Shown here: one piece after another, positions 1-9,881 of the stretch
Position numbering within the stretch: position 1 is the first letter of the stretch
How the letters are laid out: the number at the start of each line of letters is the position of its first letter
Assembly: GCA_029561455.1 (NCBI GenBank)
Contig: JAKQIY010000047.1
Span: 250,332 to 314,331 of the forward strand
Reading direction: 5' to 3'
DNA from: a bacterium
GTDB lineage: Bacteria; Zhuqueibacterota; Zhuqueibacteria; Residuimicrobiales; Krinioviventaceae
DNA: 64,000 bases
Notes under the pieces: model-generated
The model's input: only the letters and a program-made list of their open reading frames with translations
Database searches by the model: none
What the model was told of the DNA's origin: nothing
Made by a program: the position numbers and the translations under genes

Positions 1-1
1 T

Positions 2-88
2 AAAATGTTTATCAAACGGTGTAACTATTACCGAAAGAATCCCGTACCGCATGACTGGGATGGAGTTTTTAATTTAAAATCAAAATAA
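2..88 (+). CDS. Possible 3' end of an upstream gene (partial)
   Basis: One frame is open from the left edge to a TAA at 86-88 and gives 28 residues ending NPVPHDWDGVFNLKSK. The composition is plausible for a protein tail, and the stop lies 28 bases before the next gene. The fragment is too short to assign to a family and could be chance. Confidence 0.35.
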   Translation, partial: KMFIKRCNYYRKNPVPHDWDGVFNLKSK

Positions 89-116
89 CGAATAACAATT
101 TTATTATGGTACTAGT

Positions 117-851
117 ATGATTCAAATCATTTATGGCAGAAACGCGGTGCTGGAGTGGTTTTATTCCGGCCTGTCGGTTACACAAATATTAATGACCGCC
201 GACATGCAAATGCAAACCGCCCAAAAAATGCAGGAAATGGCCCGGCAAAGACAAATTCCGGTCAAGACCATGAACCGCCAACAGCTTACCCAGATCGCCG
301 GTTCTGAAAACCATCAGGGCATTGCCGCCAAAGTTACGACCCCCGATTATGCCGAGCTTGAAGACCTACTGCTGGCTGCTGAAAATAAACAGGAAAAGCC
401 CTTTATTGCCATTCTGGACGGCATTCAAGACCCACATAATTTGGGCGCCATCATCCGCTCAGCGGACGGCGCCGGGGTGCATGGACTTGTTATTCCCAAA
501 GATCAGTCGGTCGATTTGACACCGACCGTTATAAAGGCTTCGGCAGGCGCGGCTGCACACGTACCGGTCGTTAAGGCCACCAATATTGCCAGGCTGATGG
601 ATGAACTTAAAGAAAAGGGTTTCTGGATTACCGGTGTGGATCAGGAGGGAGATAAGAATTATGCCGAAGCCGATTATACCGGCGCTATTGCCCTGGTGTT
701 GGGCAGCGAAGGCCGGGGAATCCGCCGCCTGGTGCGCGAAAAATGCGATTTCCTCGTTTCTATTCCAATGTATGGCAAGGTCAACTCGCTCAACGTGTCG
801 GTAGCGGCAGCGTTGGTTTTCTTTGAAGCCAGAAAACATAAAAAACAGTAA
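117..851 (+). CDS. rlmB: 23S rRNA (guanosine-2'-O-)-methyltransferase RlmB, TrmH/SpoU family
   Basis: This is a SPOUT-class methyltransferase expected to 2'-O-methylate a guanosine in 23S rRNA using S-adenosylmethionine, in the cytoplasm. The N-terminal ~75 residues match the SpoU substrate-binding domain (start IYGRNAVLEW). The three SpoU motifs are present: DGIQDPHNLGAIIRSA at 101-116, LGSEGRGIRR at 195-204 and IPMYGKVNSLNVSVAAA at 216-232. The length of 244 residues is normal for RlmB. No clear Shine-Dalgarno precedes the ATG. The next gene starts 18 bases downstream, so the two are probably co-transcribed. Related TrmH-family enzymes that modify tRNA cannot be excluded from motifs alone, but the N-terminal domain favours RlmB. 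Confidence 0.9.
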   Translation: MIQIIYGRNAVLEWFYSGLSVTQILMTADMQMQTAQKMQEMARQRQIPVKTMNRQQLTQIAGSENHQGIAAKVTTPDYAELEDLLLAAENKQEKPFIAILDGIQDPHNLGAIIRSADGAGVHGLVIPKDQSVDLTPTVIKASAGAAAHVPVVKATNIARLMDELKEKGFWITGVDQEGDKNYAEADYTGAIALVLGSEGRGIRRLVREKCDFLVSIPMYGKVNSLNVSVAAALVFFEARKHKKQ

Positions 852-869
852 CCCGGATAAGGATGTTAT

Positions 870-3800
870 ATGAATACCAGGTTAAACGGTAAAGATTATC
901 GTCTTCTAGTAATGTGCTTGTGTATTTCCATATTATCGGTATTAATTATAAGCCGCTATTTTTATCAGGCCTTTCCGGAAGCTTCCATCGAGTTCCAGGT
1001 TACCGGAAAAGAATCCCGGCTTATCGCCGATAAAGTTTTACAGGCGCAAAATTTGCACCTGGAGGGTTATCACCATTCGGCTATTTTTGATTATGATGAT
1101 AACGCCAAAACCTTTCTGGAAAAAGAACTGGGCGCCGAACAAGCCAACCGCATTATGGGTTCGCGGGTGCGGCTGTGGTACTGGAGCAACCGCTGGTTCA
1201 AACCCATGGAAAAGGAAGAGGTTACCGTCAATATCAGTCCTCAAGGCGAACTGACCGGGTTTGTGCATAAAATAGCGGAAGAAGCCGCCGGCGCCGGGTT
1301 AGCTTCCGATTCCGCCCGCGCCATAGCTCTCAATTTCCTGGCCTTTCAACTTGGCGTTCCCGTTGATTCGTTGGAATTTGTGGAAACAACTGTGCAGCAG
1401 CGTCCCAACCGCATCGATCATGCTTTCACCTGGAAAAACAAAAACTGGTCGGCTCTGGACGCTGAATATCGTTACAGTATTACAATTCAAGGCGACCAGG
1501 TCGGCTCCTGCTCAGAGTACCTGCATATTCCCGATAAATGGCAGCGTGATTATGAAAAGCTGCGCGCTAAAAATGACACCACCGGCTATATTGCGGCTTT
1601 TTTCCTGCTGCTCACCCTGGTTGCCATGCTGGTGACAATGATCCGTTATACCCGCCACCAGGATATAAAATGGAAAACCGCCCTGATTTACGGAATAATC
1701 GCCGCAGCTCTGACCCTACTTTCACAATTAAACTCTCTGCCTTTGGAAAAATTCTATTATATAACCACGGAATCATTTAAAGGATTTATATCACGACAGG
1801 TATTGCTCAGCCTCGTTTATGCCTTGTTAGCCGGGTTGGGCATTTTTTTCCTGACCGCAGCGGCGGAACCACTCTATCGTGAGAAATACCGGCACACACT
1901 TTCTCTGTGTAACATATTTAGCTGGCAAGGTCTGCGCAGCAAGCAGTTTTTTATTGCTGTTATCATCGGCCTGACGATGACCTTTGCTTTCTCCTGTTAC
2001 CAGGTCATTTTTTATATGGTTGCAGAAAAGCTGGGCGGCTGGACGCCGCAGGATATTCCATACAGTAACATGCTGAACACAGTTTTCCCCTGGATTTTTG
2101 TATTATTATCCGGGTTTATGCCGGCGGTCTCAGAGGAATTTATTTCCCGGTTGTTCTCTATTCCCTTTCTGGAGAAATATCTAAAATCGCGTTGGCTGGC
2201 GGTGGTTATTCCTGCTTTTATCTGGGGATTTGCTCATTCCAATTATGCCCAGCAGCCGTTTTATATCCGTGGACTTGAAGTCGGTTTTGCCGGGGTGATT
2301 ATCGGTTTCATCATGTTACGATTTGGTATCGTAGCGGCGCTTATATGGCATTACACGATCGATGCATTTTATACGGCTATGGTGTTGTTCCGGTCCGGGA
2401 ACTCTTATTTTATCATCATGGCGGCAGTGAGTTGCGGTTTGTTGTTATTGCCGTTAATTATTGCTCTTGTCGCTTACATTAAAACCCGTCGGTTTGTCTC
2501 TGATGAACAATTAACAAACGGGGCCGAGGGTATAAACAGATGCGACGAGCCGTTGCCCGGCGTTGAGGACTTGCCTGCCTATCAGCCGTTGACGCGGCGC
2601 CGTCTTGTTGCTGGTTTGGTGATCGGCGTTTTACTGCTGGGTACAGCGCTCATTAAAAGTGAACGCTTTGGTGTATTTGTAAAATACCCCACCTCTCCGG
2701 GCGCAGCCCGCGCCGCTGCCGATACTTTTCTGCGCAGCCGGAGCATAGAGCCGGACTCTTTCCGGGTTGTTACTTATGCTACTAATAAATTTAATCCCCT
2801 GGTCGCAAAATATGTTACCCGGTATGCTTCAATTGCGCGGCTTAATCAATTGTATAGCAAGGAAATCAAAGTCCAGCGCTGGGCGGTGCGTTACTTTAAA
2901 CCGCTGCACAAACAGGAATATCTTGTCCATATCGATCCCGAAACGCTGGCGATCGTTGGCTATCTTCGCACAATCGATGATGATGCGCCGGGCGCCGAAC
3001 CACAGCAGGATCAAGCACAAACGCTGGCAGCCGCTTTTGCGCAGCAACTGGGAATGGATGTTACCCGGTTAGAGTTAAAAGAGGCTGCGTCGGAAAAGAA
3101 AAAAGCCCGGCTCGATCATACGTTTGTCTGGGAATCGGCAGGAAATGACAGCTTGACGATCAGTGAAATGAAGCAGCGGGTTACGGTTGAATTGCAGGGT
3201 GACGTCGTTTCCCGATATTCGGTAAACCCCAAATTACCGGAAGCATGGCAGCGCGACCGCGAAAAGCGCACCCTGATGAGTACCCTGCACCTCGCATTAC
3301 GACTGCTGGTAATAATAACCCTGGCAGCACTGGCGGTCATCCGTTTTATCCGCATAGCCCGGGTTGGTAAAATTGCCTGGAAGAAATCTCTGCTTATTGC
3401 CGGGAGCGTCGGCGTACTGTTCCTGGTTGATGCTATGTTACAATTTCGGCAAACCCTGCAAAGTTACGATACCTCTATCAGTCTGCAGTTGTTTAATGTT
3501 TCGGCGCTGATTGCCGTGCTTATCGGCGGGCTGGGACTATTTATCGGTTTAAGTCTGTGCCTGAGCATGATTTCCGCCTTGTATCCATCGTCGCTGCAAA
3601 CGTTCCACAGTGCGTCGCGGCGGCTGTTTGCCCGCGATGCCCTGGCAGTTACATTGTTAGCATTGGCCGGTTTTATCGGTCTGACCGGAATCGATAACCT
3701 GTTGGTATCCCGGTTTCCCGGCGCGGCACTCTTTTCAGGACTAGCCGTGCCCGGCGCAATCGACTCCCCGGCGCCGTTATTTTCAACCCTGGTGCAGTTA

Positions 3801-4232
3801 ATTTATACCAGCCTGTTCATAGCGGTACTGGCCGGAACCCTGGCGTTTATTCTCAGGGATACATTTAAACGCCCCGTCCTGATTTTATTATTCTGCCTGG
3901 CAGCGTTGATTTCGCTTATTCCTTTGGATGTGCGAACATTGGCAGAGACGGTTTTGGCCGGCGTTCAACTGCTGCTTTATGCCGCAGGGCTGTTTGTACT
4001 TGTCAAGTATTTTTCCCGTAATAATTATATTGCTTATTTTCTGATCCCGCTATGGCTCATCGGTGGGCGCGACGCCTTTTTGTTACTGCGGCAGGGCAAT
4101 AGTTTATTGACGGTACAAGGAATCGCTTTATTATTGATACTGGCGACATTCACAGGGTGGCTGCTGCTTTCTACAGGCAATAAAACATCTGTTAATGAAT
4201 TGCCGGTTGAAAAGAATGTTAAAAATTGCTAA
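870..4232 (+). CDS. Large CPBP-family intramembrane metalloprotease with duplicated extracytoplasmic modules
   Basis: This 1120-residue polytopic membrane protein has the CPBP (CAAX protease and bacteriocin-processing, Abi) signature: EEFISR at 422-427, an FAHS motif with H456, and H494/D498 in HYTIDA. These are the residues that bind metal and catalyse cleavage in the family. Before the catalytic core there is one N-terminal membrane segment, an extracytoplasmic module (about 35-225) and several membrane helices. After the core the same arrangement recurs: a second module (about 605-805) and more helices. The two modules share the features YF/WFKP, an 'E.A.GA.L' stretch, 'R.DH.F.W' and 'P..WQRD.EK', so they look like an internal duplication. 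Most CPBP proteins have only 200-350 residues. The substrate is unknown. A Shine-Dalgarno-like AAGGA lies just before the ATG. Confidence 0.85.
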   Translation: MNTRLNGKDYRLLVMCLCISILSVLIISRYFYQAFPEASIEFQVTGKESRLIADKVLQAQNLHLEGYHHSAIFDYDDNAKTFLEKELGAEQANRIMGSRVRLWYWSNRWFKPMEKEEVTVNISPQGELTGFVHKIAEEAAGAGLASDSARAIALNFLAFQLGVPVDSLEFVETTVQQRPNRIDHAFTWKNKNWSALDAEYRYSITIQGDQVGSCSEYLHIPDKWQRDYEKLRAKNDTTGYIAAFFLLLTLVAMLVTMIRYTRHQDIKWKTALIYGIIAAALTLLSQLNSLPLEKFYYITTESFKGFISRQVLLSLVYALLAGLGIFFLTAAAEPLYREKYRHTLSLCNIFSWQGLRSKQFFIAVIIGLTMTFAFSCYQVIFYMVAEKLGGWTPQDIPYSNMLNTVFPWIFVLLSGFMPAVSEEFISRLFSIPFLEKYLKSRWLAVVIPAFIWGFAHSNYAQQPFYIRGLEVGFAGVIIGFIMLRFGIVAALIWHYTIDAFYTAMVLFRSGNSYFIIMAAVSCGLLLLPLIIALVAYIKTRRFVSDEQLTNGAEGINRCDEPLPGVEDLPAYQPLTRRRLVAGLVIGVLLLGTALIKSERFGVFVKYPTSPGAARAAADTFLRSRSIEPDSFRVVTYATNKFNPLVAKYVTRYASIARLNQLYSKEIKVQRWAVRYFKPLHKQEYLVHIDPETLAIVGYLRTIDDDAPGAEPQQDQAQTLAAAFAQQLGMDVTRLELKEAASEKKKARLDHTFVWESAGNDSLTISEMKQRVTVELQGDVVSRYSVNPKLPEAWQRDREKRTLMSTLHLALRLLVIITLAALAVIRFIRIARVGKIAWKKSLLIAGSVGVLFLVDAMLQFRQTLQSYDTSISLQLFNVSALIAVLIGGLGLFIGLSLCLSMISALYPSSLQTFHSASRRLFARDALAVTLLALAGFIGLTGIDNLLVSRFPGAALFSGLAVPGAIDSPAPLFSTLVQLIYTSLFIAVLAGTLAFILRDTFKRPVLILLFCLAALISLIPLDVRTLAETVLAGVQLLLYAAGLFVLVKYFSRNNYIAYFLIPLWLIGGRDAFLLLRQGNSLLTVQGIALLLILATFTGWLLLSTGNKTSVNELPVEKNVKNC

Positions 4233-4456
4233 ATTAATGCCGATTAATTTAATAATTATGACCAAAGTTTTGTAAATATATGTACGTGAAGGATGCTCAC
4301 AAATGAGGCCCGTACCTGACAGGTTATCCATATAAAAAAAGCAGTGGGCCTGGTGGTAAAAAAATAACAATTGGTCAGCTAATTCAGAATTTCATGAGTG
4401 ATTCACTTTATATATTGTAAATAAAGGGTACTCTCCGCTAACAAGCAGGGAAGGTT

Positions 4457-5674
4457 ATGATCGATCCCAAATCATTTTTTCGCGAGATGGACTCTATTCT
4501 GGCCACGATCAGAATAGATCAAACCGAAGGCGATTTTTTAGTATATATAATTTCCGAGTTGGAACACCGTTTTGGCCCCAGGTTGAACATTAAAGACGGC
4601 AGAATTTATGAGCAACGGGGCAGCGATTTTGTGCTGGTGATGCCTGAAGATGAGGCCGGCCGGCGCAGGTATCGTACGATTGTGCCGTTGAAATCCGAAG
4701 CCATTCAGCTCATTGCCCGAAACCGCAGTTATATTTATGATAATCCGGCTTTTAACAAAACATTCCTCAACCCGGAATTGCCCGAAACGGAAATAGCTGC
4801 TGCTTTGTGGGTACACAGTCCGGATCAGCAATGGCTGCTGGTGTTTAAAATGGCGCACATCTGGGAGCGCGAAGAGATCAGTCTGTTTCTGAACTCGGTG
4901 CGCATTGCCCTGAATTACCGGATCTTTTCCGATAAATTAAAAGACAGTATGGAGCAGGCCGCACAAATCCAGCGCAGTTTACTGCCGGAAAAGCCGCCCG
5001 TTTTTGCCGGTTACGATATTTTTAGCCGTTCCAAGTCCGCAGAATTTGTCGGCGGCGATTTTTACGATTATTTTCAACTGGAAGAAGGCACGCTAGGTAT
5101 TAGTATGGGCGACGCCAGCGGACATGGATTACCGGCGGCGCTGCTGGTGCGCGATGTTGTGATTGGCCTGCGCATGGGCCTGACCAAGGAACTGCGTGTG
5201 GCCCATACCCTGCAAAAACTTAACCAGGTAATTCAGCGCAGTACTTATTCGACCAACTATGTATCGTTGTTTGTGGGTGAAATTGAGAAAGACGGCCACC
5301 TGTTTTACATGAACGCCGGGCATCCGCCGCCCTTTGTGGTCAACGGTGAAACGATTTCCGACCTGGCCGCAACCGGCATAACCCTCGGTTTCTTACCCGA
5401 AATTGATCTGCATCGCTCTTATATACACCTGGAAAAGCATTCCGTGCTGGTGCTGTATAGTGACGGCATTATTGAAAGGGAGTCTGAGGACAATGAGCAA
5501 TTCGGCATTGAGCGGTTGAAAAAGCTGGTGCAGGATAATGTTCATCTATCAGCCAGAGATCTAACGGCTTTGATCTTTCAAACCGTGTTTGATTTTGGCT
5601 ACCGGATCAACTGGGAAGATGATGCCACCATTGTGGTTATAAAAAGAGTGAATGGAGATCAGCAGCCAGCTTAA
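4457..5674 (+). CDS. SpoIIE/RsbU-type PP2C serine phosphatase
   Basis: This cytoplasmic protein phosphatase probably dephosphorylates an anti-sigma-factor antagonist in a partner-switching pathway, as RsbU does. Residues 1 to about 160 look like a GAF-type sensory region without membrane segments. A short helix (DKLKDSMEQAAQIQRSLLP) leads into the PP2C domain. Metal-ligand motifs are visible: GGDFYDYF (D201), GDASGHGLPAALL (D219), LYSDGIIE near 335 and DDATIVVIK near the C-terminus. The length of 405 residues is normal. A GGGAAGG Shine-Dalgarno sits before the ATG. The gene converges on the phosphoesterase gene with only 14 bases between the stop codons. No STAS or anti-sigma partner is nearby, so the pathway is not identified. 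Confidence 0.87.
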   Translation: MIDPKSFFREMDSILATIRIDQTEGDFLVYIISELEHRFGPRLNIKDGRIYEQRGSDFVLVMPEDEAGRRRYRTIVPLKSEAIQLIARNRSYIYDNPAFNKTFLNPELPETEIAAALWVHSPDQQWLLVFKMAHIWEREEISLFLNSVRIALNYRIFSDKLKDSMEQAAQIQRSLLPEKPPVFAGYDIFSRSKSAEFVGGDFYDYFQLEEGTLGISMGDASGHGLPAALLVRDVVIGLRMGLTKELRVAHTLQKLNQVIQRSTYSTNYVSLFVGEIEKDGHLFYMNAGHPPPFVVNGETISDLAATGITLGFLPEIDLHRSYIHLEKHSVLVLYSDGIIERESEDNEQFGIERLKKLVQDNVHLSARDLTALIFQTVFDFGYRINWEDDATIVVIKRVNGDQQPA

Positions 5675-5688
5675 AACCGGGTATACCG

Positions 5689-7173
5689 CTATTCCGGCAA
5701 AATCCGTATACAGGTAATCTCCGGGGGGCAAAATAATCGCAGCGTTGGCCAGGCCGCACCTATGCCCCTGTTTACATACAATGTTGTTCCATCCAGATTA
5801 TGCAAGCCCTGAATGTATTTGCGGGGGGATTTGATATTACTATATAAAGGCCCGATAAACGGCAAACGGATTTGTCCGCCATGTGTGTGGCCGCTTAACA
5901 CCAGGTCAACTTTGCAGGGCTGGGCATAAAAAGCAAAATCGGGGGTGTGCGCCAGCATTATGCTGAATAATTCGGGGGCGGCGTTTTTCATTAAAACCGG
6001 GATGGCCTGGTAGCCGTAATTATAAGCTACCCAGTCCGGCGGGGATTGTTGCATTGGCGCTTGTTCAAAATTTTCATTCACCAATGTATCGCCATTATCA
6101 TTTACAACCAGCAGATCGTCGAATTGGTGTTTACTGCTGCCGCCACTCCACAAGCCCACGGCGCCGCCGACGATCCGGCCAGTTGAGGTATCTATTGCCG
6201 CAGCGCTCCAGCCCAAGGGCTCCGGTTCGCCGTCGTTCCATAGTTTTGCCCGCATTTCCGTGCGGGCCGGGTGAGTAACGCACTGAATTTTAAAGCGCAG
6301 CCATTTTTTAGCGGTAATGGTGATACCGCTATCCAGGCTGTCGCCGGTTACAGCGGCATCATGAGCGGAGAAATAAAAGGCGCCGCCGGTACCCGCCTGA
6401 CGCAGCCGGTAATAGCTGTCGTAACCGCGGTGAAATTGCGAATAAAAGGTGACGCCGATAGCGTTTTGCTCCGTTTCGTTGACGCGCAGGCGTCCGCTAT
6501 AGGTATAATTTTGCCATTGTGCAGTATTATCAATGGCAAAAAAATGCGCATACGAGTTTTTGCGTGAGGGGAAGGACTGGATATATTGGTTGGTTTCACT
6601 GCCGCGGATCTGAAAATCCGCCACATCTGCTTTTTCAAATCCGGCAAAGTCGATGCCGGCCACGTAATAGCTATCGTTATTGATAGATATTATCCGACCC
6701 TGGTTAGCCAGGACGTGTATGCCGTTCTTTTCCAGTTCTTCAGGAAAATAATTGCTGATCTCGCTGTCGTTACTGAAATCGGCATTGCCGCGGCTGACAT
6801 ATATGCCGTGTCGCGCCCGCAGCGATTTTAGAAAGAGAATGATTTGCGCCATTTCCGCACGCATCTTGTCGAGCAGCGATAATTCATGGTATTCGGAATG
6901 TTTGAAAAAATCCCCGGTAATGACGATAATATCCGGGTTGAGGGTATTTACTTTATCGGCTACCTGGGCTTCAAAGGTCCCGAATGTTTCAATATGCAGA
7001 TCGGAGAGGTGAACCACTGTCAACCCGGGACTAGTGGGCGGTAGTTTAGTGGTGTTTAAAGTGATTTCCGAAATTTGCACATTATAGGTATCCCGGAACC
7101 GGGCATGCAGCAGCAGAGCGACAGCCAGCAAAACAGAACCAATAAATGCCAGGGCAAAAATATTTTTTTTCAA
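5689..7173 (-). CDS. Membrane-anchored metallophosphoesterase with an inserted lectin-like domain
   Basis: This calcineurin-like phosphoesterase resembles the YkuE/YaeI class. I prefer the TTG start at 7173, which has GGAG five bases upstream and gives LKKNIFALAFIGSVLLAVALL as a membrane anchor; an ATG at 7230 would add 19 residues with no ribosome-binding site. Metal motifs are HLSDLH, VITGDFF, GNADFS and SGHTHGGQIRLPFIGP. In the third motif the usual GNH(D/E) histidine is replaced by alanine. Between GNAD and the last motifs lies an insertion of roughly 200 residues with the look of a concanavalin/LamG-like or DUF1080-like beta-sandwich (LWSGGSSKHQFDDLLVVN, DTLVNENFEQ). The enzyme is probably periplasmic and tethered to the inner membrane. 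The substrate is unknown; lipid or nucleotide phosphoesters are possible. Confidence 0.8.
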   Translation of the reverse strand: MKKNIFALAFIGSVLLAVALLLHARFRDTYNVQISEITLNTTKLPPTSPGLTVVHLSDLHIETFGTFEAQVADKVNTLNPDIIVITGDFFKHSEYHELSLLDKMRAEMAQIILFLKSLRARHGIYVSRGNADFSNDSEISNYFPEELEKNGIHVLANQGRIISINNDSYYVAGIDFAGFEKADVADFQIRGSETNQYIQSFPSRKNSYAHFFAIDNTAQWQNYTYSGRLRVNETEQNAIGVTFYSQFHRGYDSYYRLRQAGTGGAFYFSAHDAAVTGDSLDSGITITAKKWLRFKIQCVTHPARTEMRAKLWNDGEPEPLGWSAAAIDTSTGRIVGGAVGLWSGGSSKHQFDDLLVVNDNGDTLVNENFEQAPMQQSPPDWVAYNYGYQAIPVLMKNAAPELFSIMLAHTPDFAFYAQPCKVDLVLSGHTHGGQIRLPFIGPLYSNIKSPRKYIQGLHNLDGTTLYVNRGIGAAWPTLRLFCPPEITCIRILPE

Positions 7174-7437
7174 AGCAACTCCGAATAAATACAATGTGAC
7201 GGATACTTTATCAATAATACAAAAAATCATGTATTAATGAAAGAGTTTTCTGATGGTTTACTGATATTCTCTAATGGGAGGAAAATCCTGGTTTTCACAC
7301 CAAATGAATGTAATAATGAATCGTTCTTCAGTTTTTTTCATCTAATTGGGAAATTAAAGCAGTTATGAGAATAAATTTTCAGGATTCGTTGTTGCAATGC
7401 TTTGAAATGAGATAAAGAATGATGAAATGGAGATTAT

Positions 7438-9726
7438 ATGAATAATAAATTTGTAATATCGGTAATTTTGATTATAGCGGTTTTAGGGGCACTGCCCGCA
7501 GGTGTTATAGCTGAAGTAACCGGTAAAATATTCGGCACAGTAACGGATATGACAACCGGAGAGGCATTGCCCGGCGCGAATATCGTGGTGGTCGGAACCC
7601 AATACGGTGCGGCCAGCGATAATGAGGGAAATTTTGTTATTGATAATGTGCCGGCCGGTGTATATTCAGTCCGGGCAACGGTGATCGGTTATACCCCGGT
7701 GATTCATAATGAAGCGGTCGTTAGTCCGGTGAAACCCCATCGGATAGATTTTAAACTCAATGCTACAGTGATCGAGTTTGGCGAGATCACGGTTAAACCG
7801 AATTATTTTGAAGAAGCATCGGATCGGCCCGTCAGCGCCCGCTCCCAGTCCAATGAAGAAATCCGCCGTTTGCCGGGAGGTCTGGAAGATGTGGTGCGCG
7901 CCATTTCCATTTTACCCGGCGTAGCCCAGGTGCAGGCGGGGCGTAATGACCTGATAGTGCGAGGCGGAGCGCCTTCGGAAAACCTGTATGTGGTTGACGG
8001 CATTGAAGTGCCGAACATAAATCACTTTGGCACCCAGGGCGCCAGCGGCGGCCCACTCAGTTATATTAACCTTGATTATGTCGAGAATACCACCTTTTCC
8101 ACCGGCGGTTTTGGCGTCCGTTATGGCGATAAATTGTCATCAGTGTTGACCCTGGAATTACGCGAAGGCCGGCAAGACCGTATTGGCGGCAAGGGAACAA
8201 TTTCTGCAAGCCAGTTTGGCTTTAACCTGGAAGGTCCGGTAAATAATAATGGCAGTTTTGTGTTTTCCGCGCGGCGTAGTTATCTCGATTTTATTTTCAA
8301 AGTGGCGGGTTTTGGTTTTGTACCCGAATACTGGGATTTTTTAGCCAAAATCAATTACAAGCTGGGTCCCAATGATCAACTTAAAATTATTGGCCTTTCC
8401 GCAATCGACCGCACCCGTTTTTTTAACGATACCCCGGAAAAACGATACAATAATTCGCGTATACTAGGCAACAGCCAGGATCAATTTACCGGCGGCATGA
8501 CCTGGCGGCATATTTTCGGCAAAGGTTTTATGGATGTAACCCTGGGCCAGACGTTGGTGCATTATGATTTTTTACAGGCCGATTCTTTACAGCAGCCGAT
8601 ATTTAAAAACAATTCCACTGAAGGTGAAACAATATTAACCAATAACTTTGTTTATTATATTTCACCTGCATGTGAACTGACGGTTGGCGCCCAGGCGAAA
8701 TCTGTCTATTTGCGCTCGGACATGTATTTACCTTCATTTACAGATGATTTTGGACAGCAATATTCCTTGTCTGCCAACAACAATAATAATTCGTGGAAAG
8801 CCGCCGGCTGGGTGCAACTCGCCAGGAATTTTAACCGTCTTAAAATAATTGCCGGTTCGCGCATTGATTATTTCAATATGATTGATAATAAAACTGCCTT
8901 TTCGCCGCGACTGGCTGCCGAATATTCTTTATCTTCTCTCACTACCCTGCATGCCAGCGCCGGACGCTATAGCCAGGCGCCTTCTTTTGTGTGGATTTTA
9001 GCCAATGATGTGAACCGGGCTTTGCACTATGTAACAGTGAACCAGTATATAGCAGGCATAGAACATCTGTTGCGCGAGGACACCAAAGTAAGCATCGAAG
9101 GTTATTATAAAGAATACCTGGATTATCCGGCTAGTTTGTCGCGCCGTTACCTGGTTATGGCCAACACCGGCGCCGGTTTTGGCGGTTCGGAAGAGGGATT
9201 TGCTTCTTTTGGGATAGACCCGCTGATCAGTGGCGGCAGTGGTAAAACCCGTGGCATCGAGTTCTTTGTCCAGAAAAGAAATTCCGGGTTCCCTCTTTTC
9301 GGCACTTTTAGTATCAGTTATAACAAGTCCACCTATACCGCCCTGGATGGTATAGAAAGGCCGGGTAGTTTTGATCAGCGTTGGATTGTTAATCTTGGCG
9401 GCGGATATATCTTTAATAAAGAGTGGGAAGTCGGATTAAAATACCGTTATGCCAGCGGGCGACCGTATACACCCTACAATAGTGATTATAGTAAAACTGA
9501 CTATTTATACAATACCGCCAGGGCAAAAAATAATTACATTGCTGATTTTCGCGTTGACCGGAAATGGTTTCTGGAATCCATGATCCTGATCACTTTTATT
9601 GATGTACAAAATGTGCTGAATAATAAAATTTATGATATTCCCCGTTATAATGCCTTTAAAGGAAAACTGGAGGATGCAGGCGGCATTGGCATTTTGCCTT
9701 CTTTGGGTATTAGTGTGGAATTTTAA
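7438..9726 (+). CDS. TonB-dependent receptor with CarboxypepD_reg-like N-domain
   Basis: This is an outer-membrane beta-barrel receptor for energy-dependent uptake. The signal peptide (residues 1-25, ending GVIAEV) is followed by a carboxypeptidase-regulatory-like beta-sandwich (about 29-115: GKIFGTVTDMTTGEALPGANI). The plug domain (about 130-250) contains ISILPGVAQVQAGRNDLIVRG and LYVVDGIEVPNINHFGTQG. The rest is the barrel, ending in phenylalanine (GISVEF), the usual barrel-assembly signature. The length of 762 residues is normal for a non-SusC receptor. A GGAG Shine-Dalgarno lies before the ATG. No SusD, TonB or ExbBD gene is adjacent and the ligand cannot be read from the sequence. The gene appears monocistronic, flanked by gaps of 207 and 768 bases. 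Confidence 0.88.
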   Translation: MNNKFVISVILIIAVLGALPAGVIAEVTGKIFGTVTDMTTGEALPGANIVVVGTQYGAASDNEGNFVIDNVPAGVYSVRATVIGYTPVIHNEAVVSPVKPHRIDFKLNATVIEFGEITVKPNYFEEASDRPVSARSQSNEEIRRLPGGLEDVVRAISILPGVAQVQAGRNDLIVRGGAPSENLYVVDGIEVPNINHFGTQGASGGPLSYINLDYVENTTFSTGGFGVRYGDKLSSVLTLELREGRQDRIGGKGTISASQFGFNLEGPVNNNGSFVFSARRSYLDFIFKVAGFGFVPEYWDFLAKINYKLGPNDQLKIIGLSAIDRTRFFNDTPEKRYNNSRILGNSQDQFTGGMTWRHIFGKGFMDVTLGQTLVHYDFLQADSLQQPIFKNNSTEGETILTNNFVYYISPACELTVGAQAKSVYLRSDMYLPSFTDDFGQQYSLSANNNNNSWKAAGWVQLARNFNRLKIIAGSRIDYFNMIDNKTAFSPRLAAEYSLSSLTTLHASAGRYSQAPSFVWILANDVNRALHYVTVNQYIAGIEHLLREDTKVSIEGYYKEYLDYPASLSRRYLVMANTGAGFGGSEEGFASFGIDPLISGGSGKTRGIEFFVQKRNSGFPLFGTFSISYNKSTYTALDGIERPGSFDQRWIVNLGGGYIFNKEWEVGLKYRYASGRPYTPYNSDYSKTDYLYNTARAKNNYIADFRVDRKWFLESMILITFIDVQNVLNNKIYDIPRYNAFKGKLEDAGGIGILPSLGISVEF

Positions 9727-9787
9727 TGTAATACGAATTACTCAAGAGAATAATTCAAAATATTTGATTTTTAATAATATAAATGAT

Positions 9788-9881
9788 AGATGGATAGTAT
9801 CCCGCTATAACAAGAACTTGATAAAATATTATTCTTCACAATATCCGGTTAAGCGCTAGTGGAACGCTATCCATCTTTTTC
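9788..9881 (+). terminator. Possible long stem-loop downstream of the receptor gene
   Basis: Ten perfectly complementary bases (9788-9797 with 9868-9877), plus several further pairs inward, enclose about 70 bases. CTTTTTCC follows the right arm. It is not a compact classical terminator, so the assignment is weak. Confidence 0.3.
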
